A stretch of 64,000 nucleotides of DNA from Effusibacillus lacus (GTDB lineage Bacteria > Bacillota > Bacilli > Tumebacillales > Effusibacillaceae), in the NCBI RefSeq assembly GCF_002335525.1, contig NZ_BDUF01000063.1:1-64000 (forward strand), given 5' to 3'. Made by a program: the position numbers and the translations under genes. Of this stretch, positions 33,259 to 43,475 are shown piece after piece. The number at the start of each line of letters is the position of its first letter. Within the stretch, counting starts at the first letter, position 1. The notes under the pieces are model-generated. The model saw only the letters and a program-made list of their open reading frames with translations, had not been told where the DNA came from and made no database searches.

Positions 33259-34347
33259 ATGACAAACGGTATGAAAAAGTGGATGGTTGGTGTATTGACC
33301 GGTGCCTTGGCATTCTCGCTGACTGCCTGCAGCGGCGGCGGGTCCACGGGAACCAGCAGCAACGGCGGAAATGGCAATGGCGGGGCCGCCGAAGAAAAGA
33401 AACTCGTAATCTACACAGCTCGTGACAAGAACGTCGTGGATGCAGTAATTCCAAAGTTCAAGGAGAAGAATCCCGGTTATGACGTTCAGGTTCTGACTAT
33501 GGGTGCCCAACAGATTCTGGAGCGTGTACGCGGAGAGAAAGCGAATCCGCAGGCCGATTTCTGGTGGGGCGGTACCCAGTCCGCTCTGATGACCGCCGCA
33601 AATGAAGGACTGTTGGAGGCTGTCAAACCTTCTTTTGCCGATAAAGTACCGGCTCAGTACAAGGATGCGGAGGGTCGCTGGTATGGTGAAATGCTTCTTC
33701 CCGAAGTCATCATGTACAATTCCGATGCCCTGAAGAAAGAGGATGTGCCGAAGGACTGGGATGACCTGCTGGATCCCAAGTACAAAGGGAAAATTCTGAT
33801 TCGCGGCGTGCTGGCCTCCGGTACCATGCGGACCATCTATTCTTCCATGATCTATCGCCAGGATCCAAAGGACCCGGCAAAAGGCTATGAGTGGTTGAAG
33901 AAACTGGATGCCAACACCAAGGAGTACACACAAGACCCGACCAACCTCTATCTGAAGATGGCGCGTCAGGAAGGCGTACTCTCTCTTTGGAACCTGCAGG
34001 ACATCCTGATTCAAAAAGAAAAACAAAAGCAGCCCTTCGATTTCGCAGTTCCCTCCAGCGGAGTTCCGATCCTAGTTGACGGTGTAGGGGTAGTAAAAGG
34101 TGCCAAGCATAAGGAATCTGCCATGAAGTTCTATGAGTTCCTGTTTGAGGAAAGCCTCCGCGTGGAACTGGCTGAGAACCTGTTCCAGATTCCGACACGG
34201 AATGACATCAGTAAAGACAAGATGCCTAACTGGTACAAGAACCTGGACCTGAAGCCGATGAATATTGACTGGGCTGTAATGGCTGAGAAGGAAAAGGAAT
34301 GGATGCAGTACTGGGATGAGAACATCAAGGGCAAAGGTGCGAAATAA
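33259..34347 (+). CDS. ABC transporter substrate-binding lipoprotein (AfuA/FbpA type)
   Basis: 362 residues. Signal peptide MTNGMKKWMVGVLTGALAFSLTAC ends in a lipobox (LTAC, Cys24), followed by a Gly/Ser-rich linker. The mature domain (LVIYTARDKNVVDAVIPKFKEKNPGYDVQVL, PQADFWWGG, GKILIRG) is the family 1 / iron-type SBP cluster that also includes AfuA, a hexose-phosphate binder. GGAG 8 nt upstream supports ATG 33259. The ligand cannot be read from sequence; the neighbouring kinase and deacetylase favour an amino-sugar-like compound over iron. Confidence 0.86.
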   Translation: MTNGMKKWMVGVLTGALAFSLTACSGGGSTGTSSNGGNGNGGAAEEKKLVIYTARDKNVVDAVIPKFKEKNPGYDVQVLTMGAQQILERVRGEKANPQADFWWGGTQSALMTAANEGLLEAVKPSFADKVPAQYKDAEGRWYGEMLLPEVIMYNSDALKKEDVPKDWDDLLDPKYKGKILIRGVLASGTMRTIYSSMIYRQDPKDPAKGYEWLKKLDANTKEYTQDPTNLYLKMARQEGVLSLWNLQDILIQKEKQKQPFDFAVPSSGVPILVDGVGVVKGAKHKESAMKFYEFLFEESLRVELAENLFQIPTRNDISKDKMPNWYKNLDLKPMNIDWAVMAEKEKEWMQYWDENIKGKGAK

Positions 34348-34403
34348 GGAGAACAAGGGCGGGGCAATGCCCCGCCTGCTTGCAAACATCGGAGGGGGAT
34401 GCC

Positions 34404-35477
34404 ATGATCTCAGTTACACTAGACAAAGTAGCAAAGAAGTTTGACCAGGTTGTCGGAGTGGAAAATGTCGATATTCAAATTCAGCCGGGGGAATTTTTCA
34501 CGTTCCTTGGCCCCAGCGGTTGTGGAAAGACCACGACATTGCGTATGATTGCAGGCTTTTACTATCCGAGTTCGGGACGGATTCGATTTGGGGAACAGGA
34601 TGTCACCTACCTCCCGCCCAACAAGCGCAATACAGGAATGGTGTTCCAGAACTATGCCCTTTTTCCTCATTTGACTGTGTTTGAGAATGTGGCCTTTGGA
34701 CTTAAGGTACGCAAGCTTTCCAAGGGAGAGATCCAGACACGGGTGGAGCGGGCGCTGGAACAGGTGCATCTGCCGGGAATGGGTTCACGCAGAATTGACC
34801 AATTATCGGGTGGACAGCAGCAGCGTGTGGCTTTAGCCCGGGCTCTCGTGATTGAACCGGGAATTCTCCTTCTGGACGAACCGCTTTCGAATCTTGATGC
34901 CAAGCTTCGGGAAGAGACGCGCTCGGAGATTAAAAGACTGCAATTGGATCTGGGAATTACAACGATCTATGTAACACATGATCAGGCGGAAGCCATGGCC
35001 ATGTCAGATCGGATCATGGTCATGGAGAAAGGCCAGGTTCAGCAAATTGGGACTCCGAAAGAGATTTACAATCGTCCCGCAAACCGATTTGTAGCCTCCT
35101 TTATCGGAGAAACAAATCTATTGGAAGGAACTGTGGAACAGGTAACGGGAGAGGAAGTTACTGTTCAGATTGCCCCCTCGATCCGACTGACAGGGTTGAG
35201 TCGAAATGCCAACTCCAACGTCAATCTGAACCCGGGAAGCAAAGTGGTCTTATCGATCCGGCCGGAAGTGCTTCAGGCAGCAACAGGATGGACTGAGAAC
35301 GTGCTCAACGGGGATGTTGTACTTTCCGAATTTACGGGTGTCAGTGTGAATTATCTGGCTCAGGTACAGGAGCATACCCTGCGGGCCATGTTCGTGAATA
35401 CTGGAATGGATGTCCGGGAACGCGGGGAGTCGATTGCGCTTCATGTTCCAAAGGATCGCATCTACTTTGTGGAATAG
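34404..35477 (+). CDS. ABC transporter ATP-binding protein (FbpC/PotA type)
   Basis: 357 residues. Walker A GPSGCGKTT (~38), Q-loop YALFPHLTVFENVAFGL, signature LSGGQQQRVALARAL, Walker B GILLLDEPLSNLDAKLR, H-loop VTHDQAEA, and a C-terminal TOBE-like domain from ~residue 240. GGAGGGGG lies 5 nt before ATG 34404. It energises the importer with the SBP and the fused permease. Confidence 0.92.
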   Translation: MISVTLDKVAKKFDQVVGVENVDIQIQPGEFFTFLGPSGCGKTTTLRMIAGFYYPSSGRIRFGEQDVTYLPPNKRNTGMVFQNYALFPHLTVFENVAFGLKVRKLSKGEIQTRVERALEQVHLPGMGSRRIDQLSGGQQQRVALARALVIEPGILLLDEPLSNLDAKLREETRSEIKRLQLDLGITTIYVTHDQAEAMAMSDRIMVMEKGQVQQIGTPKEIYNRPANRFVASFIGETNLLEGTVEQVTGEEVTVQIAPSIRLTGLSRNANSNVNLNPGSKVVLSIRPEVLQAATGWTENVLNGDVVLSEFTGVSVNYLAQVQEHTLRAMFVNTGMDVRERGESIALHVPKDRIYFVE

Positions 35478-35489
35478 GGGGGGGAGTGC

Positions 35490-37223
35490 ATGCAGCCTTC
35501 ACTGAATACTTCTCAACCCGCCGTGAGCCGCTGGACAAACCTGACATCTAAGCCCTGGTTTGTATATGTCCTGATTTCACCGTTGTTTCTCGTCTTGCTG
35601 GGATATGTGGTATATCCCTTGTACCAGACCTTTATGAACAGTGTGTTGGTAGACGGCCAAGTAAGTCTGAAGAGTTACTCAAGGTTCTTCAGCCTTACCC
35701 ATACCTCCAATCTGGAAGCTTTGTTCACGAGCATTTACATTTCGATATTAAGCGTCATCACTTGCGGAATTGTTGGGGTAACCATGGCATTTCTTCTGGC
35801 CCGCTATGAATTCCCGGGTCGCAAGATCCTGTCCGTGCTGGCCATGGTTCCGATGGCCTTCCCTCCCTTGATTGGCGTGTTATCCTTTATGTTCCTGTAC
35901 GGGGAAAGCGGCATAATTCCCCGCGCAGTCAAAGAGTTGCTGGATTTGCAGCAGGTCCCTTTTTATCTGAAAGGGATTCCCGGTGTTCTTGCCGTTCATA
36001 CGTTTACGATGTACACCTACTTCTACATGACGGCATCCGCCGCCATTGCAGGGTTGGATCCTTCGTTGGAGGAAGCTGCCTATAACCTGGGGGCCAATCG
36101 TTGGCAGGTATGGCGCAAGGTGATCATTCCCATGCTGACTCCGGCCATTATTGCATCCTCACTTTTGGTGTTCATGATTTCCATGGCGTCCTATACGGCT
36201 CCCTTGATCTTTGGGATTGAACGAACCATGACGATGCAAATCTATCTTTCCCGTACCAATGGGAATCTGGATATGGCAGCCACGCAATCAACAATCCTTT
36301 CAGTTGTTTCCATCGCCTTTCTGTTTATCATGCGCTGGTATCAGGGACGCAGGAATTACCAAAACCAGAGCAAGGGTGTCAGTGTCCACCGAACGGAAGT
36401 GAAAAGCCAGGTCGGAAGATACCTGACCATGATTGCTTCCATCATTGGCGTGATCATTCTGCTGCTGCCAATTCTGGTGATTGCTCTGATTTCCTTCTCT
36501 GTGGATGCGACCTGGACGACTCAGGTGCTGCCTCCAAAATATACGGTAGACCACTACATTCAACTATTTACAGACAAGAATACGTGGGAACCGATTCGGA
36601 ACAGTTTTGAGATGAGCTTTGTCGCAACGATTGGAAATGTCATCTTCGGCGTGGCTGCCGCTTATGCAGCCGCTCGATTGAAATTCAAAGGGAAATCCCT
36701 GTTAGATGCGTTGATTATGATACCCTGGGCACTCCCGGGAACAGTTGTCGGGATTAACCTGATAGCCGCTTTCAACGAACCAAGCCTATTCAGTTTCAAT
36801 CAAGTTCTGGTAGGAACCTTCTGGATTATTCCGTTAGCGTATTTTGTTCGCCATCTGCCTCTTGTCTTCCGTTCCACTTCCGCTACCTTTGCACAAATGG
36901 ATCCTTCTGTGGAAGAAGCGGCACGGAACCTGGGGGCCAGTTGGTGGTACAGTTTCCGGAGGGTTGTATTCCCAATGGCCCTCGGTGGGATTCTTGCGGG
37001 TACACTGCTTGCTTTTGTGCAGGGTATTGGAGAATTCGTGGCGTCGATTCTTCTCTTTACAGTCAACAGTCGACCGATTTCCGTGGAGATCTTCCAAAGA
37101 ATGTATTCCTTTGAATTCGGCACAGCCTGTGCATACGGAGTATTGCAAATAATCCTGATTATCATTGTGCTGTTCTTGACTCGAAGATTTAGCGGGGACA
37201 ATGCAGGCAGTGCGGTCTCCTAA
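35490..37223 (+). CDS. ABC transporter permease, two fused membrane domains
   Basis: 577 residues: two consecutive permease domains on one chain, as in FbpB/AfuB. Each has its own coupling motif: EEAAYNLGANRWQVWRKVIIPM (~190) and EEAARNLGASWWYSFRRVVFPM (~470). About 12 hydrophobic helices are visible. The start overlaps no gene; GGGGGGAG lies 4 nt before the ATG, 13 nt after the ATPase gene. No separate permease gene is needed. Confidence 0.92.
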   Translation: MQPSLNTSQPAVSRWTNLTSKPWFVYVLISPLFLVLLGYVVYPLYQTFMNSVLVDGQVSLKSYSRFFSLTHTSNLEALFTSIYISILSVITCGIVGVTMAFLLARYEFPGRKILSVLAMVPMAFPPLIGVLSFMFLYGESGIIPRAVKELLDLQQVPFYLKGIPGVLAVHTFTMYTYFYMTASAAIAGLDPSLEEAAYNLGANRWQVWRKVIIPMLTPAIIASSLLVFMISMASYTAPLIFGIERTMTMQIYLSRTNGNLDMAATQSTILSVVSIAFLFIMRWYQGRRNYQNQSKGVSVHRTEVKSQVGRYLTMIASIIGVIILLLPILVIALISFSVDATWTTQVLPPKYTVDHYIQLFTDKNTWEPIRNSFEMSFVATIGNVIFGVAAAYAAARLKFKGKSLLDALIMIPWALPGTVVGINLIAAFNEPSLFSFNQVLVGTFWIIPLAYFVRHLPLVFRSTSATFAQMDPSVEEAARNLGASWWYSFRRVVFPMALGGILAGTLLAFVQGIGEFVASILLFTVNSRPISVEIFQRMYSFEFGTACAYGVLQIILIIIVLFLTRRFSGDNAGSAVS

Positions 37224-37338
37224 TCGCTCTTTTCAATGATGTGGGTTGCGGGAACCGTGTGTCATCCTAGGCAGTCACACGGTTTAGCAAATGCGGATCA
37301 GGGAAATAGCCTGCCGCGATAAAGGGAAAAGGGGGAAT

Positions 37339-39867
37339 ATGATGAAGAAGTGGTTCCAACGAACGGCCCAGACGGCTGCGGTACTGGGCATGGCAGGAAG
37401 TCTTTTTCTGCCCTTAACTGCGAGTCCGGTTCACGCGGAACGTGGAATCGTAGATCTGTGGAAGGCCATCAAACCGCTGACCACAGTGGCAAGCCTCATG
37501 AATACGGGGGCACATCCGGACGACGAACACAGTGCACTGCTGGCGTACTCATCGCTCGGACTCGGGGTTTCTACTTCCAGTATCATCGCCAACCGGGGGG
37601 AAGGCGGGCAGAATGAGATTGGGAGTGAACTCAACAATGCACTCGGGGTGATTCGTTCCCGTGAACTGCAGGAAGCTTCCAAGATCACCAATGTGAAGCT
37701 GGGAATGCTGAGTCAGGAAATCAACGACCCCATCTACGACTTTGGCTTCTCCAAGAGCCCTGATGAAACTTTGGAGAAGTGGAATGATCAGGTGGCCTAC
37801 GAAAGACTGATTCGGGAAATCAGAAAGAACCGTCCTGATGTTCTGATTCCTGCTTTCCTGAACACTCCCGCCACTCATGGTCATCACCGTGCGATCAACA
37901 TCCTAACCCTTCGTGCTTTCGATGATGCCGCAAAGCCGGAAGTGTTCCCGGAACATCTCCAACAGGGCTTGAAGCCATGGCAGCCGAAGAAACTTTATCT
38001 TCCGGCAGATGCAAAAGCATTTACAGTAGCAGTACCTATCGGCACTTATGATGAGATGTATGGGGCCTCCTATGTACAACTGGGGGAAGAATCCCGTTAC
38101 ATGCATAAGAGCCAGGGGATGGGACGCGACTATCATGAAGGTCCGCAAGATGGCTTTTATAAACTGGAGAAAGCGGTAATTCCGCTGGCCGAGAAGGAGA
38201 ATTCTCTGTTCAACGGAATTGCATTCACATTTGAGGACCTTGCCAAAGAAGTGGAAACCAAGGGCAAGGACAATAAAGTTACCAAAGACCTAAGAAACCT
38301 GCAGAAAGATGTGGATGAGGTAATGGCCGCTTACCCGAGCTTTGGCAAGGTGGCCGAGAAGGTTCATCACATGATTGCGGATGTTCGCTCCGCTGTCGAT
38401 AACGTTACTGCTTCCTCTTTGTCGGAAGCAGACAAAGACGATCTGCTGCACCGACTGAACACATAGCTTGACCAGCTTTACAAGGCTAGCGCGGAAGCTG
38501 CTTCACTTGTTGTGAAAGTGATCCCCGACACGGGTGAGGTAGTCCGCGGACAGACAACCAAAGTAACCGTTCGGGTATTCAACGGCGGCAATGTCGATAT
38601 GAAGAACTTTAAGGTGAACCTCAGTCTGCCCGAGGGTTGGCAAGCAACTCCTAAAGGAACCACAACCTTTGACCGATTGGCCTATAACCAAACGGGAATC
38701 GTCGAGTATGACGTAACTGTTCCTGCAGATGCTGCCGGTTTTCATCCTTACCGGGAGTCCATTCTGTCAGCAACCGTTCAGTACGAAGCTTTCGGCACGA
38801 TAGCCAAGTCTACAGTCACTCCGAAGAATGCGTTCGCCGTATTGCCGGAGTTCTCGGTTTCCTTGAGCCCGAATGCGACAGTCCTAAACACATTGAAGAC
38901 TGACGAACCGATTTCTGTGAAGGTAGGGGTTCGCAACTATACTCCAGGCGCTGCCACGGCAACTGTATCGTTGTCAGTTCCGGAAGGCTGGGTAGTGGAA
39001 CCGCAACAAGCTGCTGTAAACTTTTCAAAGAAGGGTGAGACCCAATCAGCTTCCTTTACTGTCAAGGCTTCTGCGGGAACTGTAAAAGGTAAGTACGAAG
39101 TGAAGGCTAAAGCAGTAAGAGGTTCTGCAGTCAGCGAACAGGACGTGCAAGTAATTGAATATCCGCACATTGGGCGCACCTATCTGGTAACTCCTTCAGT
39201 GCTTACCATTCAAGCCTTCGACCTGAAGGTTCGGGAAGGACTGAAGGTGGGGTACGTATCCAGCGGGTTCGACAACATCGACCAGTACCTGCGTCAAGTG
39301 GGCGTGAATGTAACAAATCTCGATGCCAACGAAGTCCAGTTTGGTGACCTGTCCAAGTACGACACCATCGTTCTCGGCATTCGCGCTTACGGATTCCGTA
39401 CGGACCTATTGGCAAGTAGTGGAAGAATGTTGGACTACGTGAAGAACGGCGGCAACCTGGTTGTACAGTATCACAAGCCGGAAGACAATTGGAAGCCGGA
39501 ACTGGCGCCTTATCCGATCAAGATCGGAACCCCGCTGATCCAATGGCGTGTAACAGATGAGAACTCAAAGGTAACTGTTTTGGCGCCTGATCATCCATTG
39601 TTTAATACGCCCAACAAGATCACCGATGCGGATTGGGCGAACTGGGTACAGGATCGTTCCGCCTACAATCCGTCTGAATGGAGTCCTGAATATGTTCAGC
39701 TGATCTCTAACGGCGATCCGGGAGAGAAGGAATTTACCGGAACTTTCCTGACAGCTAAATACGGGGAAGGAACCTACACCTACAGCAGTATTGCCTGGTA
39801 CCGTCAAATTCCAAGTCTGGTACCCGGATCCTTCCGTCTGTTTGCAAACATGTTGAGCTTGGAGTAG
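37339..39867 (+). pseudogene. Secreted PIG-L deacetylase interrupted by one in-frame TAG
   Basis: 842 codons, one continuous frame apart from TAG at 38464-38466. ATG 37339 has GGGGG upstream and begins a signal peptide (MMKKWFQRTAQ...LTASPVHA). The PIG-L/LmbE zinc motif GAHPDDEHS and HGHH follow, so the N-terminal half could be an active extracellular N-acetyl-sugar deacetylase. After the TAG the frame runs on without a break: LDQLYKASAEAASLVVKVIPDTG, two NEW3-like beta domains (RVFNGGNVDMKNFKVNLSLPEGW; RNYTPGAATATVSLSVPEGW) and a ThuA-like C-terminal domain. No ribosome binding site stands before the first later start (GTG 38512). So it is a truncated gene, a readthrough product, or a base-call error. 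Confidence 0.8.
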
Positions 39868-39917
39868 ACAACGAGGGAGGGGGTTTCCCCTCCCCTCCAA
39901 TCAAGGAGGGAACACCC

Positions 39918-40673
39918 ATGGAATCCCTGACAGAAATTCGCATCATCCAAGGCCGTGATTTAAAGAAAACCGTAGAAGAAGCACAGTTTGCCGCATTGCC
40001 CCTTGGCAGCATCGAATACCACGGACCCCATGCCCCTTATGGCACCGACCTGATTCTGGCCGAAGGTTTCAGCAGGCTGCTCAAAGGAAATTACAAAGGC
40101 GTACTTTATCCCGCCATACCTTATTCCGCCTGTCCGGGGAAGACCCAGCATTATCCGGGAACGATCTCTATATCCCCCTCAATCATGACTCAATACGTTT
40201 GTGAAGTATTGGAGGGGATCTGCAGAACCGGATTTACCAAAATTCTAATCTTGAATGCGCATGACGCGAACATGGGGATTGCCCGGACAGCTGCGGAGTG
40301 GGTCACAGGAAAGTTTGCCCCCTGCAGCATTCTGATTCTCAACTGGTGGCAGATGGTTGCCCTCGAAACTGTTGCCGGTTGGGGTGTTTTTTCGGGGAGT
40401 GGACGTGGACATGGAGGACCTTATGAAATTTCCGCTGTCCAGGCATTATGCCCGGAAGCGGTTCAAGTAATGCCGGATGACCCGAATTTCGAAACACCGC
40501 CGCCGCTTTCCAACTACCCTTATGTACTTGTTGAACGATCCCCAAAAGGCTGGGACGGCTATACGGGGCGCATCAGTGAAACCTCATTGGAAACAGGAAA
40601 AAAGATCGTGAAAGAAGCGGCAACAAATCTATCAAAAGTCGTGCAAGACTGGTTAGCTAACAGTAACTCATAG
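39918..40673 (+). CDS. Creatininase-family amidohydrolase
   Basis: 251 residues. The metal motif ALPLGSIEYHGPHAPYGTDLILAEG (Glu, His, Asp) and KILILNAHDANMG and GRGHGGPYEIS are hallmark creatininase-family segments. Members hydrolyse cyclic or linear amides (creatinine, FAPy precursors) or act as MftE-type peptidases. In this module it would cleave an amide in the imported compound. AAGGAGGG 9 nt before ATG 39918. Confidence 0.85.
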   Translation: MESLTEIRIIQGRDLKKTVEEAQFAALPLGSIEYHGPHAPYGTDLILAEGFSRLLKGNYKGVLYPAIPYSACPGKTQHYPGTISISPSIMTQYVCEVLEGICRTGFTKILILNAHDANMGIARTAAEWVTGKFAPCSILILNWWQMVALETVAGWGVFSGSGRGHGGPYEISAVQALCPEAVQVMPDDPNFETPPPLSNYPYVLVERSPKGWDGYTGRISETSLETGKKIVKEAATNLSKVVQDWLANSNS

Positions 40674-40701
40674 ATCAGACCACCAGACAGGAGAGAGACA
40701 C

Positions 40702-42213
40702 ATGCTAAACCGCAAGGCAATCTTTAAAGTGGAAGGCCAATTTTTTCCCGGCAAGACCTATACGGAAGTGGTATTAGAACCTGCCTACGAGGAAGCCAAG
40801 CACAACCTTTATGAATCGATGATGGCCATCAACAAGGCGCATCTGATCATGTTGGTTGAACAGAAGCTTGTCTCGCAGCAGGATGCCAATATCATCATGA
40901 AGGCGATCAACGGACTGGATGAAGAGGAAATCCGAAATTCCAAATATACAGGTCAGTATGAGGATCTGTTCTTTCAGGTGGAGCATCTGCTGCTGCAATC
41001 GGCAGGGGAGATTGCGGGGAACCTGCACCTGGCAAGAAGCCGGAATGACATGGGAGTGGCCATGTACCGGATGGCCCTGCGGAAAAAATTGCTGAGTGCT
41101 CTAAGCGCTCTTCTCTACTTGCAAGAGTCATTGCTGACCGTAGCGGAAGAGAACGTGGATACGGTAATGCTCGGATACACTCATACCCAACAGGCTCAGC
41201 CCACAACCCTGGCTCACTATCTCATGGCGGTTGTAGACTCTTTGGGCCGGGATGTCAAACGTTTGCAGGCCGCTTACTCCACATGTAACAGGAGTTCTCT
41301 GGGGGCGGCAGCCTTGACCACCTCGGGCTTTGCCATTGATCGGAAGCGGGTGGCGGAACTTCTGGCTTTCGAAGGATTGGTGGAGAACTCCTACGATGCG
41401 ATTGGCGGAGGGGACTACCTCGGGGAGATTGCATCCAGTCTGCAGTTGTCCTTCCTGGGGATGGGACGTTTCCTGCAGGACCTGCTTCTCTGGTCCACCC
41501 AAGAATTCGGAGCGGTTAAAGTAGCCGATCCGTACGTACAGATCAGCTCCATTATGCCCCAGAAGCGAAACCCGGTCTCTTTCGAGCATATCCGCTCCCT
41601 GTGTTCAAGCGGAGTGGGCAATACATCGACCGTTCTTACGATGCTTCACAATACTCCTTTCGGCGATATTGTAGACACGGAAGACGATATGCAGCCATAT
41701 CTCTGGAAAGCGCTGCGGCTGGCGGATCAATTGTATCGCCTGCTTGCCGTTGTCATGGGAACGGCGGAAGTCAACAAGGACCTGCTGCTGGAACGGGCCA
41801 AGTCCAGTTTTGCCACCATCACGGAGCTGGCGGATACGTTGGTTCGGGAATGTGGATTGTCCTTCCGGACTTCGCATTCGGTGGTGAGCCGCACCGTGAA
41901 ACTGGCCATGGCAAAGGGACTTGCGGCCAATCAAATTACAACGGATATTGTTGATGAGGCTGCTCAGGAGGTGCTTGGGCGCCCGCTTCAGGTCTCGCAG
42001 GATGTGATTTCCAAAGCTCTGGATCCCGTACATTTTGTGGAGATTCGCTCCTTGCCGGGCGGACCCGCACCCGTAGAGATGAAGCGGATGATTGGTGACC
42101 GCCAAAGTTTGTGGCGGCAGAACCGGAACTGGCTGCAGCAGCAGCAACAGAAAGTGGAACAGTGCATGAAGCAACTGGATGAAACAGCAAAAATGTGGGG
42201 CGAGCAAGCATGA
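40702..42213 (+). CDS. Argininosuccinate lyase-like enzyme of the aspartase/fumarase superfamily
   Basis: 503 residues, all-helical lyase. Conserved regions: LHLARSRNDMGVAMYRMALR (the S-R-N of ArgH), GYTHTQQAQPTTLAHYL (general base His region) and the flexible signature loop SSIMPQKRNPVSFEHIR. It is longer than housekeeping ArgH (~460) and no arginine gene is nearby. ArgH-like paralogues such as EDDS lyase release fumarate from other amino-succinates, so a C-N lyase on a catabolic intermediate is more likely than arginine synthesis. Stop overlaps the kinase start (ATGA). Confidence 0.8.
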   Translation: MLNRKAIFKVEGQFFPGKTYTEVVLEPAYEEAKHNLYESMMAINKAHLIMLVEQKLVSQQDANIIMKAINGLDEEEIRNSKYTGQYEDLFFQVEHLLLQSAGEIAGNLHLARSRNDMGVAMYRMALRKKLLSALSALLYLQESLLTVAEENVDTVMLGYTHTQQAQPTTLAHYLMAVVDSLGRDVKRLQAAYSTCNRSSLGAAALTTSGFAIDRKRVAELLAFEGLVENSYDAIGGGDYLGEIASSLQLSFLGMGRFLQDLLLWSTQEFGAVKVADPYVQISSIMPQKRNPVSFEHIRSLCSSGVGNTSTVLTMLHNTPFGDIVDTEDDMQPYLWKALRLADQLYRLLAVVMGTAEVNKDLLLERAKSSFATITELADTLVRECGLSFRTSHSVVSRTVKLAMAKGLAANQITTDIVDEAAQEVLGRPLQVSQDVISKALDPVHFVEIRSLPGGPAPVEMKRMIGDRQSLWRQNRNWLQQQQQKVEQCMKQLDETAKMWGEQA

Positions 42214-43265
42214 ATCCCATTCCCGTGCTGGCTGTCGATGCGGGTGCAACCAACTGCAGGGCCGTGCTTTGCAATGAACAAGGGGAAGTTCTGGGATACG
42301 CACACGGAGGGGCCTGTAATTACCAGAGTGTGGGGATTGATTCTGTAAGGGAGACGCTGACGAGTGTGCTGTCTTCGTTGGTGTCCAAGGATTCCTCGCT
42401 GTGCGTTCAATGCGCTGTGTTCGGTTTGGCGGGTCTTGATACGGAGAATGACAGGGTGGTACTGGAACAGGTGGTTCAGCAGGCTCTTGAAAGCTCAAAA
42501 ATCCAGGCTGATCGAGTTCTGCTGGACAATGACGGAATGATGACTTTGCTTGGGGCTGTGGGGCACGGACCTGGAGTGCTTGTGGTCTCCGGAACCGGTT
42601 CCATTGCATGTGGAGTACGTGATGACAAATTAGCGCGTGCCGGCGGTTGGGGACACCGGGTGGGTGACGAAGGCAGCGGGTATTCAATTGGCAAAGCCGC
42701 GGTGATTCATGTTCTCCATGCTTATGATGGTCGAGAGAAGTCTTCCCAAATTACGAAACCGATTCTCGCGGAACTGTCCTTGAAGAATGAGGAAGATCTC
42801 ATAGCTTGGATCTACGGTCCCGAATTCTCCGTGGATCGGGTGGCGGCATTGACTCCCCTCTTGTGTGAACTTGCCGAGAACGGTGATTGGAAAGCAATAA
42901 GTATTCTACAGAAAGCCAGTGAGGAACTGGCTAAAGCCGCCATGGCGGTTATCAACAGACTGTCGTTGCAGCAGGAACCTTTTGACCTGGTGCTTATGGG
43001 AGGGGTGCTCAGTCAAAATTCTACGATTCGGGAACAGGTGATCAGAATTATAAAGAAGGAGTGCCCGAACGTACAGATTATTTCTCCCAAGTACGAACCG
43101 GTCTGCGGCGGTGTGCTGCGGGGGCTTATGGAACTGGGGATAAGTGATACAAAGGTTTTGGAGAGGTTGGCGAAGGAGATTTCGGTTAGTACTGTTAAAA
43201 TGAAAGAAGACGGTGCAGTAGTCCAACACCGAAGCTTTATCACAAGCTATTGGTATCCAGATTGA
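42210..43265 (+). CDS. BadF/BadG-family ATPase, N-acetylglucosamine kinase-like
   Basis: 351 residues of the ASKHA fold. AVDAGATNCRAVL is phosphate-1, FGLAGLDTEND and VVSGTGSIACGV follow, then GGWGHRVGDEGSGYSIG and MGGVLSQN. These are typical of GlcNAc/glucosamine kinases of the BadF group. ATG 42210 overlaps the lyase stop, so translation is coupled. It would phosphorylate the sugar released in this module. The terminator at 43391 closes the unit. Confidence 0.86.
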   Translation: MNPIPVLAVDAGATNCRAVLCNEQGEVLGYAHGGACNYQSVGIDSVRETLTSVLSSLVSKDSSLCVQCAVFGLAGLDTENDRVVLEQVVQQALESSKIQADRVLLDNDGMMTLLGAVGHGPGVLVVSGTGSIACGVRDDKLARAGGWGHRVGDEGSGYSIGKAAVIHVLHAYDGREKSSQITKPILAELSLKNEEDLIAWIYGPEFSVDRVAALTPLLCELAENGDWKAISILQKASEELAKAAMAVINRLSLQQEPFDLVLMGGVLSQNSTIREQVIRIIKKECPNVQIISPKYEPVCGGVLRGLMELGISDTKVLERLAKEISVSTVKMKEDGAVVQHRSFITSYWYPD

Positions 43266-43385
43266 AATCGAACAAACAGAAAATATGTAGGGAAACATAA
43301 ACTAGACATAACGTGTTAGGCAAGATAAACGGTACGGATGGGATTATAGTGGTGGTAAGGATTTAGAGAAAAACCTCTAAATAAT

Positions 43386-43475
43386 CGTAAGGGTTGGGAT
43401 GTGGCTCCCAACCCTTTTTTAATTGTTCAATTATGTTTGGGAATAAGATCGATACGGATTGGGTTAAGGGGGAAA
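43386..43475 (+). repeat. Terminator-containing flanking repeat, copy B
   Basis: AAGGGTTGGGA (43390-43400) / TCCCAACCCTT (43407-43417) then TTTT, followed by the same ~50-bp tail as copy A (31811-31900). The stems are identical and the tails about 70-75% alike by eye. Confidence 0.7.

Noticed and set aside
33259-37223. Ferric iron importer FbpABC
   Set aside because: Family resemblance only; the module has no iron genes or Fur box that I can see, and all neighbours are sugar or amide enzymes. Not excluded, but less likely.
38464-38466. Pyrrolysine codon
   Set aside because: No pylTSBCD genes in the window and PIG-L proteins are not known pyrrolysine proteins; a nonsense mutation or error is simpler.
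40702-42213. Housekeeping argininosuccinate lyase (argH)
   Set aside because: No arginine genes around, longer than ArgH, and translationally coupled to a sugar-type kinase in a ROK-controlled unit.
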